Below, piece after piece: positions 16,538 to 24,759 of a DNA stretch of 64,000 nucleotides. The notes below the pieces were generated by a model. It did no database searches. It was given only the letters and a program-made list of their open reading frames with translations, and was not told where the DNA came from. Within the stretch, counting starts at the first letter, position 1, and each line of letters opens with the position of its first letter. Location of the stretch: positions 62,001-126,000 of the forward strand of contig NZ_JAXMOH010000001.1 of assembly GCF_034670005.1 (NCBI RefSeq). The letters are read 5' to 3'. The translations under genes were made by a program, and so were the position numbers. This DNA comes from Thalassobius sp034670005 (GTDB lineage: Bacteria; Pseudomonadota; Alphaproteobacteria; Rhodobacterales; Rhodobacteraceae).

Positions 16538-17350
16538 ATGCAGCGGCGCGCCTCTCATATCCTCCCGGTTCACACCTCTGGCCCGGCCGGCATGCGAGAT
16601 CTGGATCGCGCTCTGCCCGCCGAAATGCCGGTTGCGCTGGTCTATAACGGATCTACGCTGGCGGTGATGATGGCCTCTCCGGCCGACCTGACCGATTTCG
16701 CCCTTGGCTTTTCGATGACCGAAGGGATCGTCGGGTCTGCACAGGAACTGGGCGAAATCGAAGTGATCGAACATGAACGCGGGATCGAACTGCGGATGTG
16801 GCTGCCCAAGGACAGGGCCACCGCCATTGCCGAGCGACGCCGTGCCATTGCCGGGCCAGTGGGCTGCGGGCTGTGCGGGATCGACAGCCTTGATCAGGCG
16901 CTGCGACCGCTGCCCCGTGTCGGGACCGGCACGACCCTGCGTGGGAGGGACGTCGCAATTGCCACCGATGCATTGCGAAACGTGCAGCCCTTGCATGACG
17001 AAACCCACGCCGTGCATGCCGCAGGATTCTACCGTCCCGGCGACGGTATACTGTGCGCCCGCGAAGATGTCGGACGACATAATGCGTTGGACAAGCTGGC
17101 CGGAGCCCTGACACTGCAAGGCGAAAACCCGGCCTCGGGCGCTTTGGTCGTAACCAGCCGGTTATCTTCGGAGATGGTGCAGAAGGCCGCGATGATCGGA
17201 GCACCGATGCTGATCGCAGTCTCTGCCCCCACCGCTTTGGGGGTCCAACTGGCCGAAGAGGCGGGTATTACCCTTGTCGCCCGCGCCAGGAACGGTCAAT
17301 TCGACATTTTCACCCATGCCGAACGCATCGACACCGGAGGCCCACAATGA
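16538..17350 (+). CDS. fdhD: Formate dehydrogenase accessory sulfurtransferase FdhD
   Basis: A 270-residue protein with the paired cysteines C110 and C113 in VGCGLCGIDSL and a later REDVGRHNALDKLAG segment that binds the molybdenum cofactor. FdhD receives sulfur from a cysteine desulfurase and sulfurates the cofactor of the alpha subunit. It starts 3 bases after the fdsA stop and overlaps fdsD by 4 bases, so cofactor loading is built into the operon. Confidence 0.95.
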   Translation: MQRRASHILPVHTSGPAGMRDLDRALPAEMPVALVYNGSTLAVMMASPADLTDFALGFSMTEGIVGSAQELGEIEVIEHERGIELRMWLPKDRATAIAERRRAIAGPVGCGLCGIDSLDQALRPLPRVGTGTTLRGRDVAIATDALRNVQPLHDETHAVHAAGFYRPGDGILCAREDVGRHNALDKLAGALTLQGENPASGALVVTSRLSSEMVQKAAMIGAPMLIAVSAPTALGVQLAEEAGITLVARARNGQFDIFTHAERIDTGGPQ

Positions 17351-17574
17351 AGCCTGACAAACTGATCTATATGGCAAACCAGATCGCAACATTTTTCGAA
17401 AGCAAACCGCATGACGAAGGTGTGCAGGGCGTTGCCGATCACATCAGCGATTTCTGGGAACCGCGAATGCGGCTGCAACTGTTCGAGCTGCTGGATGCAG
17501 GCGCGGACGGGTTGAAACCTCTGGTGATCGAAGCCGCGCCGAAAATCCGAAAACCGGATATGGCGACAGGCTAA
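17347..17574 (+). CDS. fdsD: Formate dehydrogenase delta subunit
   Basis: A 75-residue protein with DKLIYMANQIATFFESKP and HISDFWEPRMR, the core of the FdsD family. In related enzymes it is needed for assembly of active enzyme rather than catalysis. It overlaps fdhD by 4 bases (ATGA) and closes the operon. The convergent hemF ends 39 bases away. Confidence 0.92.
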   Translation: MKPDKLIYMANQIATFFESKPHDEGVQGVADHISDFWEPRMRLQLFELLDAGADGLKPLVIEAAPKIRKPDMATG

Positions 17575-17612
17575 CAGCTGCGCAACGCGCCTGCCCTTTC
17601 AGTCCGCCCGCC

Positions 17613-18506
17613 TCAGACCCACTTGGCCAAAGGCGGCAGGCTCATCAGTACGGCATTCGCGTCATGCCCGGTTTCCAACCCGAATTTGGTACCCCGGTCA
17701 TAGACCAGGTTGTATTCGGCATAGAGCCCGCGATGGATCAGCTGAGCGTCCTTGTCGGCCTCATCCCACACCGTGTTCCGGCGTTTTTCGGTGACCGGCA
17801 CGAAGGCGGGCAGGAAGGCGCGCCCGACATCCTGAATGAAGCCGAAATCGGCTTCCCAATCACCAGTGTTATGATCATCGAGGAATATCCCACCGACACC
17901 ACGGGCACGATGGCGGTGCGGGATATAGAAATAGTCATCCGCCCAGTCCTTGAACCGCGGGTAATAGGATGCATCGTGTTTGTCGCAATGGGCTTTCTGC
18001 ACCGCATGAAAATGAGCGGTGTCTTCGTCATATTCGATGCAAGGGTTCAAATCCGACCCACCACCGAACCACCACGCATGCGGGGTCCAGAACATCCGCG
18101 TGTTCATATGTACCGCAGGCGTATGCGGGTTTTGCATATGCGCCACCAGCGAAATGCCCGACGCCCAAAAACGCGGGTCGTCTTTCATCCCCGGAATGCC
18201 TTTGCGCGCGGCCATCGCGGCCTGCGCACGTTCGCCCAATGCGCCGTATACGGTTGACACGTTCACGCCGACCTTTTCGAACACACGCCCGCCGCGCATC
18301 ACGCTCATCAACCCGCCACCGGCATCCGATCCGTCCTCCGAAGCGCGCTTGGTCTCGGTCACCTCGAACCGGCCCGCCGGTTGATCGGCAAAGGGGCCTT
18401 CGGTTTGGCTGTCTTCCAGCGCCTCAAAGGCGGCGACGATATCATCGCGCAATTGCCGGAACCACGCGCTGGCGCGCTGTTTTTCTGCTGCGAATGCTTC
18501 GGTCAT
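17613..18506 (-). CDS. hemF: Oxygen-dependent coproporphyrinogen III oxidase
   Basis: A 297-residue enzyme with the HemF hallmarks VNVSTVYG, VAHMQNPHTPAVHMNTRMFW and WWFGGGSDLNP, plus RHRARGVGGIFLDD. It converts coproporphyrinogen III to protoporphyrinogen IX with oxygen. The oxygen-independent enzyme HemN is also present near 36.5 kb, so the cell can make haem with and without oxygen. No FNR box was seen ahead of hemF. Confidence 0.96.
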   Translation of the reverse strand: MTEAFAAEKQRASAWFRQLRDDIVAAFEALEDSQTEGPFADQPAGRFEVTETKRASEDGSDAGGGLMSVMRGGRVFEKVGVNVSTVYGALGERAQAAMAARKGIPGMKDDPRFWASGISLVAHMQNPHTPAVHMNTRMFWTPHAWWFGGGSDLNPCIEYDEDTAHFHAVQKAHCDKHDASYYPRFKDWADDYFYIPHRHRARGVGGIFLDDHNTGDWEADFGFIQDVGRAFLPAFVPVTEKRRNTVWDEADKDAQLIHRGLYAEYNLVYDRGTKFGLETGHDANAVLMSLPPLAKWV

Positions 18507-18595
18507 TGGGTCCTCATCCTGTCGGTATCACAGAAATAGCAGTAGCCGTCACGCAGGGCCACCGTCACATTGGCGCAAGGATCAACAAAAACGGG

Positions 18596-19396
18596 CTAGT
18601 GGGCGGGGGCTGAAACCGGGTCGATCAGGGTACGGCCACCATCGACCGTCAGGATCTGCCCGGTCATGAATGCAGACGCTTCTGACGCAAGATATTGTGC
18701 AGCATGCGTCAGTTCGGTCGGGGCCGCGATGCGCCCGAGCGGAGTATGCTTTTCTATCTCGCCGCGATAATCACTGTGATCGCGCAGGGTATCCATCAGG
18801 CTGTTCGACATCACCGATCCAAAGGACAGCCCATTCACCCGAATCCGGTGCGGTGCCAGCGCCACTGCCAAAGACCGGGTCATCTGGTCCAAGGCAGCAG
18901 TCGATACCGAATAGGCCAATAATTCGGGCGACGTACGCCGCGCCGCGATACACGACAGGTTCACGATCGCCCCGGCGCTGCCGGTTCCATTGACATCGGC
19001 CTGCTTGATCATCCGCTTGGCGACCAGTTGCGACAACCGCAACGATGTCAGCAAGTTCTGTTGCAACATTGCCTCGACTGCGTCGTCATCGGCATTCAGC
19101 GGATCGGCGGTGATAATCTGACGCGAAGCGTTGATCAGGATATCGACGCTGTCGAAAGCATCCAACGTGGCCGACAGCAGATTTGCCAAAGTCAGCTTTT
19201 CCCGCAAATCACCCGAAAAATAGCGATAACTATTACCCTCTTCATTCGGTCCCAGCTCTCTGGCCAGGTTTTCTTCATCCATATCGGCGAACACCACGTT
19301 CGCCCCTTTGTCGATGAAATGACGGCCGATCGCCAAACCAATCCCGTTGGCACCGCCGGTCACAATGGCTGTCTTGCCCGAAATGGCAAAGGTCAT
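18596..19396 (-). CDS. Short-chain dehydrogenase/reductase with altered catalytic site
   Basis: A 266-residue SDR. The nucleotide-binding TGGANGIG (residues 13-20) is intact, and S148 and Y162 are in place. The residue at +4 from the tyrosine is T166 (AYSVSTAAL), where nearly all SDRs have the catalytic lysine (YxxxK). The usual NNAG loop reads NASR, another departure. The protein may bind a dinucleotide without reducing substrate, or act in another way. It lies 40 bases downstream of rsmC on the same strand. Confidence 0.85.
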   Translation of the reverse strand: MTFAISGKTAIVTGGANGIGLAIGRHFIDKGANVVFADMDEENLARELGPNEEGNSYRYFSGDLREKLTLANLLSATLDAFDSVDILINASRQIITADPLNADDDAVEAMLQQNLLTSLRLSQLVAKRMIKQADVNGTGSAGAIVNLSCIAARRTSPELLAYSVSTAALDQMTRSLAVALAPHRIRVNGLSFGSVMSNSLMDTLRDHSDYRGEIEKHTPLGRIAAPTELTHAAQYLASEASAFMTGQILTVDGGRTLIDPVSAPAH

Positions 19397-19435
19397 GTGC
19401 GAAGCTCCTGATTCTGAAAGGTAGGGTAACCGGGT

Positions 19436-20422
19436 CTATCGTTTCTGACGAGAGGGCCGTTTGGCGTGCAGCACCTTAAAGCGATTGTCGCCTGCCACTT
19501 CTTTAACATCGGTAAAAAACCCTGCAAGCGCCGTTTCATAAGGAAGATGCCGGTTGGCCACCATCCACAGCTCACCCTGAGGTGTCAAATTCCGCGCCGC
19601 CGCCGCGATAAAGGACCGGCCCAATTCGGGATCGGCGGCCCGCCCGGTGTGAAAGGGCGGATTCATCACGATGCCGTTTAACCGGCGATCCGCCTGCCAT
19701 GTGGTCGCGTCGGCCCAATGGAAACTGGCCCTCTCATCTGAGATATTGGCCTGCGCACAGTCAAGCGAAGCATGATCCGCTTCGACCAGGCGCAGAGACT
19801 TCACCCCGGGGCGCTGTAAAAGCGCCCGCGACAGATACCCCCACCCAGCGCCCAGATCGGCCCAGTCGCCGCTCAGCTTTTCCGGCAAGCTGGCAGCAAG
19901 AAGGTCTGAGCCCGGATCGATGCCATCGGCAGAAAACACACCAGGCGCAGTGACGAAACCGCCTTCGATTTCGACCGTTTCGGGCGTATTCCAATCGCTC
20001 AGGTCGATGTCGCTGACAAACCAGAACAGCTTTCCATGCGCCTTGGAAATCACCGACTGCACGTCGGCACGCTTGCGCAGTTCCTTCAATACGCTGTCGA
20101 TGCCGTCGGTTTTCTGTCCGTCGATCACCACCGCCCCATCGGTCAGCGCCACCGCCCGCGCGATCAGCGCCTGGGCCAGCCGTTTGGCGCGCGGTAGAAA
20201 AATGATGCTGGAACCAAAACGGCCCTCAGGCCTGATCAGGCACTCAAACCCCTGCCCGCTCAGCCGGTCGAAATCGGGTTTGAAACCGGTCACGACCTGG
20301 CATTGTGCCTGCGGCAGATCCGACAAATCGGTATCGGACCGGGCAGCAAACACACCGATCCGGTCGTCAGACAGGTTCAGACCGCCGCCCTCCAGGGCCA
20401 GCGACAGTCGCGGATGGCTCAT
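19436..20422 (-). CDS. rsmC: 16S rRNA m2G1207-type methyltransferase (RsmC-like)
   Basis: A 328-residue two-domain methyltransferase. The degenerate N-terminal half is followed by a SAM domain with LGAGWGYLSRALL and the catalytic NPPF of GIVMNPPFHTG. This layout is that of RsmC, which methylates a guanine N2 of 16S rRNA. The exact target base is inferred from the family. It starts 30 bases after clpS on the same strand. Confidence 0.85.
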   Translation of the reverse strand: MSHPRLSLALEGGGLNLSDDRIGVFAARSDTDLSDLPQAQCQVVTGFKPDFDRLSGQGFECLIRPEGRFGSSIIFLPRAKRLAQALIARAVALTDGAVVIDGQKTDGIDSVLKELRKRADVQSVISKAHGKLFWFVSDIDLSDWNTPETVEIEGGFVTAPGVFSADGIDPGSDLLAASLPEKLSGDWADLGAGWGYLSRALLQRPGVKSLRLVEADHASLDCAQANISDERASFHWADATTWQADRRLNGIVMNPPFHTGRAADPELGRSFIAAAARNLTPQGELWMVANRHLPYETALAGFFTDVKEVAGDNRFKVLHAKRPSRQKR

Positions 20423-20452
20423 CTATTCAGACCCTTTGACAGGGGAAAAGGA

Positions 20453-20791
20453 TCATTCCTTTTCCATCGTGCATTGCAGCGGATGCTGATGACGCCGGGC
20501 GAAATCCATCACCTGCGTCACCTTGGTTTCCGCGATTTCATGGCTGAACACACCAACCACAGCCAGACCCTTCTTATGCACGGTCAACATGATTTCAAAG
20601 GATTGTGCATGGCTCATTCCGAAAAACCGCTCCAGCACCTGCACGACGAATTCCATCGGCGTGTAATCGTCGTTCAGCAGCATGACTTTATAAAGCGGTG
20701 GGCGTTTGGTTTTCGGTCGGGTCTGCAGGACGACGGACAGATCGGAATCATCGTCATTCTTGTCAGACATTTTGACGGGCCAATCGATCAT
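20453..20791 (-). CDS. clpS: ATP-dependent Clp protease adaptor ClpS
   Basis: A 112-residue adaptor. RPPLYKVMLLNDDYTPMEFVVQVLERFF is the N-degron binding face and HKKGLAVVGVFSHEIAETKV the rest of the ClpS core. It delivers N-end-rule substrates to ClpAP. A second in-frame ATG at 20770 would shorten the flexible tail by 7 residues; the first lacks a strong ribosome site, so the start is not certain. clpA is not adjacent in the window. Confidence 0.94.
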   Translation of the reverse strand: MIDWPVKMSDKNDDDSDLSVVLQTRPKTKRPPLYKVMLLNDDYTPMEFVVQVLERFFGMSHAQSFEIMLTVHKKGLAVVGVFSHEIAETKVTQVMDFARRHQHPLQCTMEKE

Positions 20792-20891
20792 GAGCGCGCT
20801 TCTTCGGTTTTGACGGTTGTGGCTTAGAACGGTGTATATAACCTGTGTGTTAGAATAGGAAAGAGGTCTGCCGCAGACAGGGGGGGAAAAC

Positions 20892-21599
20892 TTGGCCGAA
20901 AAACTTGCGACAATCGGGTTCGATGCAGATGATACGCTGTGGCATAACGAACGTTTTTTTCGCCTGACACAGGATCGATTCGCAACTCTGCTTCAGGATT
21001 ATGCCGACCCCGATCATCTGATGGACCGCCTTTTGCAGGCGGAAAAGCGGAATATCGGTCAATACGGTTTCGGCATCAAAGGCTTTGTCCTGTCGATGAT
21101 CGAAACAGCGCTGGACGTGACCGGGGACCGGGTGCCGGGATCGGTAATCCGGGCTTTGGTCGATGCCGGGCAGGACATGCTGCAACACCCGATAGAATTA
21201 CTGCCCCATGCCCGCGATGCGGTAACTGCTCTGGCCAAAACCCACCGGGTGATCCTGATCACTAAGGGCGATCTGATTGATCAGGAACGCAAACTGGCGC
21301 AATCGGGCCTTGGCGATCTGTTCGACGGGGTCGAAATCGTGTCACAGAAAACGCCCACCGTGTATGCCGAGATTTTCAACCGGTTGGGCAACGGTCCCGA
21401 AACCGGGCTGATGGTGGGAAATTCCATGAGATCCGATGTTGTACCGATGGTCGAAATCGGAGGTTGGGGCGTTTACGTCCCGCATGGATTGGTCTGGGAA
21501 ATCGAACGGGCCGAGGCGCCAGCCGGGGCGCACAAATATCAGGCGATTGACCATCTGGGCGAACTGCCCGCGCTGGTCGAACGGATCGAAGCGGGCTAA
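20892..21599 (+). CDS. HAD-superfamily hydrolase
   Basis: A 235-residue phosphatase-like protein with the HAD motifs in order: FDADDTLW (nucleophile Asp), a later LITKGD lysine, and GNSMRSDV for metal binding. Many members dephosphorylate small metabolites. Translation starts from TTG, supported by a GGGGGGG site 5-12 bases upstream. No neighbour points to a substrate. Confidence 0.88.
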   Translation: MAEKLATIGFDADDTLWHNERFFRLTQDRFATLLQDYADPDHLMDRLLQAEKRNIGQYGFGIKGFVLSMIETALDVTGDRVPGSVIRALVDAGQDMLQHPIELLPHARDAVTALAKTHRVILITKGDLIDQERKLAQSGLGDLFDGVEIVSQKTPTVYAEIFNRLGNGPETGLMVGNSMRSDVVPMVEIGGWGVYVPHGLVWEIERAEAPAGAHKYQAIDHLGELPALVERIEAG

Positions 21600-21663
21600 A
21601 GGCTTTACGTCCAGATAGGAATCGGCAATTCTCTAAAAAGAGAAAATTGAACACATAAGAGAA

Positions 21664-22209
21664 ATGCCGCAAACATCCCGCCTTGCCCAACATCTTGCCG
21701 ACCTGCGCGCAGAACGCGGTTTGAGCCTCGATCAGCTGTCCGAAATCTGCGGCGTCAGCCGCGCCAGCTTGGCCCGGATAGAAAAAGCTCAGGTCAGCCC
21801 AACGACCGAAACCCTCGGAAAACTCTGCTCCGCCTACGGTCTCAGCATGTCGAGACTGTTGGCATTGGTGGAAAATGAATTCCGCCCTGTGATTACGGCC
21901 AGCGCGCGGCAGCGCTGGACCGACCCGGAAACCGGTTTCCACCGTGACGTGGTATCCGACGCAGCGGCGGGGCTGACAGGCGAGGTGCTGCTGTGCCATC
22001 TGCCCGCGTTTCAGACGCTGCAGTATGATCGACCGCCCAGACCCGGATTGGAACATCACCTTTTACTGTTGCATGGCGCGTTGACCGTCACCGTCGAGGC
22101 TCGTGTCCATTCTCTGACCCCGGGCGATTGCCTGCGCTACAAACTGTTCGGCCAAAGTGCGTTTCAGACCGGTGAAACGCCTGCTGACTATTACCTTTAT
22201 CTGCTGTGA
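21664..22209 (+). CDS. XRE-family regulator with cupin domain
   Basis: A 181-residue regulator. The N-terminal XRE helix-turn-helix (LADLRAERGLSLDQLSEICGVSRASLARIEKAQVSPTTETLGKLCSAYG) is joined to a C-terminal cupin (HHLLLLHGALTVTVEARVHSLTPGDCLRY). Such proteins often control small-molecule metabolism or transport next to them. The GNAT gene 8 bases downstream on the same strand is the likely partner. Confidence 0.88.
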   Translation: MPQTSRLAQHLADLRAERGLSLDQLSEICGVSRASLARIEKAQVSPTTETLGKLCSAYGLSMSRLLALVENEFRPVITASARQRWTDPETGFHRDVVSDAAAGLTGEVLLCHLPAFQTLQYDRPPRPGLEHHLLLLHGALTVTVEARVHSLTPGDCLRYKLFGQSAFQTGETPADYYLYLL

Positions 22210-22217
22210 GACCCCCG

Positions 22218-22775
22218 ATGGACATACAAAGATGGACCGCTGATGACCTGCTGCACGGAGCCGATGATCTGGCCAGGGTGCTGCACGCTCGCGTCCACGA
22301 TGGTGCCAGCGTCGGCTTCATCCTTCCCCACGGCATCGAAGACGCCCGCGCCTTCTGGCGCGGCGACGTTCTCGATCAGGTCCGGCAGGGACAGCGGGCG
22401 CTTCTCGTCGCGCGTGACGGGGCGTTTATCGCCGGGACGGTCAGCGTTGTACTGGCGACCCCGGGCAATCAGCCACACCGGGCCGAGATTTCCAAACTTC
22501 TGGTCCATCCCGACGGCAGGCGACAGGGCATTGCGCGGCACCTGATGCAACGGGCCGAAACGGTTGCGGTAGAGGAGGGTAAAACCCTCCTGACGCTGGA
22601 CACCCGCACCGGCGATACGGCCGAACCTTTTTACACCTCCCTCGGTTTTGCAACCGCTGGTGTCATCCCCGGCTACTGCATGGACGTTAGCGGCCAGCGG
22701 TTCGATGCCACCACATATATGTATAAACAGCTGCAAGACCCGCCGGAGATCCGATCACACACGCGCATCGGTTGA
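22218..22775 (+). CDS. GNAT family N-acetyltransferase
   Basis: A 185-residue GNAT. The acetyl-CoA binding motif A is ISKLLVHPDGRRQGIARHLMQRAE (R/Q-x-x-G-x-G/A form), followed by LLTLDTRTGDTAEPFYTSLGF. The start at 22218 (MDIQRW) is preferred to a GTG 12 bases upstream. It is in one transcription unit with the XRE-cupin regulator. The acetylated substrate is unknown. Confidence 0.85.
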   Translation: MDIQRWTADDLLHGADDLARVLHARVHDGASVGFILPHGIEDARAFWRGDVLDQVRQGQRALLVARDGAFIAGTVSVVLATPGNQPHRAEISKLLVHPDGRRQGIARHLMQRAETVAVEEGKTLLTLDTRTGDTAEPFYTSLGFATAGVIPGYCMDVSGQRFDATTYMYKQLQDPPEIRSHTRIG

Positions 22776-23047
22776 TGCGACCAAATGTGCCGAAAATTCA
22801 GGCGCCGGAGACGTAGCAAAACCGCCGATTGAAAAAACCACATTCCTGCCACAATCGCACTTGTAGGGGATACCTCCCCACCTACCCCCAAGATTTGCGC
22901 ATTAAACCCTCATCCCGCGCGCATCTTCTCTGAACGGGACAAAAGCCTTAAAAATGATTGCTTTATTCGTGAAAACTCATGTGTTAGCCTCTTAGATAAT
23001 AAAAGACGCCAGACCGGAAAACCGGCGGCGCAGAGGCAGTAAAGGCA

Positions 23048-24463
23048 GTGATCGTGACGGATCAGCAGTGGAAACCGGCCCGCTTGGGTTTGGTGAAGAT
23101 CGCATTAATTTGGTTTCTGGCCATCGTACCGCTCAGCGTGTGCGCGGCCCCTTATGCGGCGATGGTTATCGACGCCCGATCGGGCGAAGTGCTGCATTCG
23201 CGCAATGCCGATACGCGCCTACACCCTGCGTCCCTGACCAAGATGATGACACTCTACATCGCCTTCGAGGCGATCGAACATGGCGAGATCAGCCTTGATA
23301 CCGTCGTGCGCGTAGCGAAAAAAGCCGCCGCTGAACCGCCCTCAAAACTGGGTCTGGTGACCGGGCAACGGATCAAACTGCGCTATTTGATTCGTGCGGC
23401 AGCCGTGAAATCTGCAAATGATGCCGCCACCGCCATCGGCATTGCGATCTCAGGGTCCGAAGAGGCCTTTGCCCGACGGATGAACCGCACCGCCAAAGCG
23501 CTGGGGATGACCCGGACCACGTTCAAGAACGCCAACGGGCTGACGGAATCGGGCCATTTGTCCACTGCTCGCGACATGACTACCCTTGGACGTCACCTGT
23601 TTTTCGACTTCCCGCAGTATTATAATCTGTTTTCGCGCCGCTCAACCGATGCCGGTATCCGCGAAGTGAACAACACAAACCGCCGCTTTCTGAATTCATA
23701 CAAGGGCGCAGATGGGATCAAGACGGGGTACACCCGGGCCGCCGGTTTCAACCTCGTCGCGTCGGCCGAACGCGGTAACAAACGGATCATCACCACCGTT
23801 TTCGGTGGCCGGTCCACCAGCACCCGCAATGCAAAGGTTGCCGAATTGATGGATCTGGGGTTTCGCCGTGCGCCCAACCGGGTCGCAATCCGCAAACCGC
23901 AGCGGCCCAACTATGCCGATATCGCACCCGAAGCCGGGGCCGCAGGCAAAACCATCAGACTGGCCACTGCGGTCAAGCTCAGCCTGCGTCCTCGGCTGCG
24001 TCCCGGCAATCAGGCTCAGCCGCCGGTCCTGCTGGCGCTTAAGGATGACATCAACAGCGCCCTGGCCGAAGTCGAGACCGCCGACATCGCCACCGTCAGC
24101 CCCAAAATGCGTCCTGAAGATGTGGTTCTGGCCAGCACTTCGAATCCCTCTGCGGTCACAGAAACCCTCGTCCGTGAATCCGCTACAGAAGAACCTGAAA
24201 TCGTCACCCGCGTCAGCACTTCGGGCGGGCGCCATTGGGGCATCAATATCGGCCGTTTTCCCAGCCGCTATGCCGCCGAACGGCAATTGTTGAAGGTCGC
24301 ACTGACGGAAATGAGTACGCTGGACGGCAGCCTGCGCAAGGTCGTGAACCGAAAAAATGGGTATGACGCCAACTTCCTTGGTCTGACCCGTGACAGTGCC
24401 GACTTGGCTTGCCGCCGGTTGCAGGCACGGCAAGTTACCTGCTTCATGGTCGGGCCAGGCTGA
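23048..24463 (+). CDS. D-alanyl-D-alanine carboxypeptidase with SPOR domain
   Basis: A 471-residue penicillin-binding protein of the DacA/DacF class. A signal anchor (residues 15-33) is followed by the catalytic S62-xx-K65, SAN at 122-124 and KTG at 225-227. It trims the terminal D-alanine from cell-wall peptides in the periplasm. The last 80 residues (GGRHWGINIGRFPSRYAAERQL to the C-terminus) look like a SPOR domain, which binds denuded glycan at division sites, so the enzyme may act at the septum. Start is a GTG. Confidence 0.92.
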   Translation: MIVTDQQWKPARLGLVKIALIWFLAIVPLSVCAAPYAAMVIDARSGEVLHSRNADTRLHPASLTKMMTLYIAFEAIEHGEISLDTVVRVAKKAAAEPPSKLGLVTGQRIKLRYLIRAAAVKSANDAATAIGIAISGSEEAFARRMNRTAKALGMTRTTFKNANGLTESGHLSTARDMTTLGRHLFFDFPQYYNLFSRRSTDAGIREVNNTNRRFLNSYKGADGIKTGYTRAAGFNLVASAERGNKRIITTVFGGRSTSTRNAKVAELMDLGFRRAPNRVAIRKPQRPNYADIAPEAGAAGKTIRLATAVKLSLRPRLRPGNQAQPPVLLALKDDINSALAEVETADIATVSPKMRPEDVVLASTSNPSAVTETLVRESATEEPEIVTRVSTSGGRHWGINIGRFPSRYAAERQLLKVALTEMSTLDGSLRKVVNRKNGYDANFLGLTRDSADLACRRLQARQVTCFMVGPG

Positions 24464-24595
24464 ACAACGGCACCAGCCAAGAATAATAGACATTCAAACT
24501 CTGACAAAGCGCCAGACCGCAACACGGTTCAGCGCTTGCCCGCTGCCTGCTTGCGGGCAGGTTCCGGATTGATAGCTTTGTGAAAAGTGATCGGA

Positions 24596-24754
24596 TCAGG
24601 GCTTGGGGTGATCGTCCCAATCGCCGTTCAGGATGCGTTGCGCATTGCCCTCGGGATCGTCGTATTGATTGGTCCGCAGCGTGAAGAGAAAAAACAGCAG
24701 GCCCGCGCCGCCCAGTATCAGGGAAATCGGGATCAGATAGGCCAGAACATCCAT
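24596..24754 (-). CDS. ccoS: cbb3 oxidase assembly protein CcoS
   Basis: A 52-residue protein. MDVLAYLIPISLILGGAGL is one membrane helix, followed by a short cytoplasmic tail with the CcoS core YDDPEGNAQRIL. CcoS is needed for haem and copper insertion into cbb3 oxidase. It starts 5 bases after the ccoI stop on the minus strand and completes ccoGHIS. Confidence 0.9.
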   Translation of the reverse strand: MDVLAYLIPISLILGGAGLLFFLFTLRTNQYDDPEGNAQRILNGDWDDHPKP

Positions 24755-24759
24755 ATCGC

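Noticed and set aside
24542..24561. CTGCCTGC/GCGGGCAG hairpin between the carboxypeptidase gene and ccoS
   Set aside because: It could end transcripts but has no T-run on either strand and one mismatched pair, so it was not listed as a terminator.
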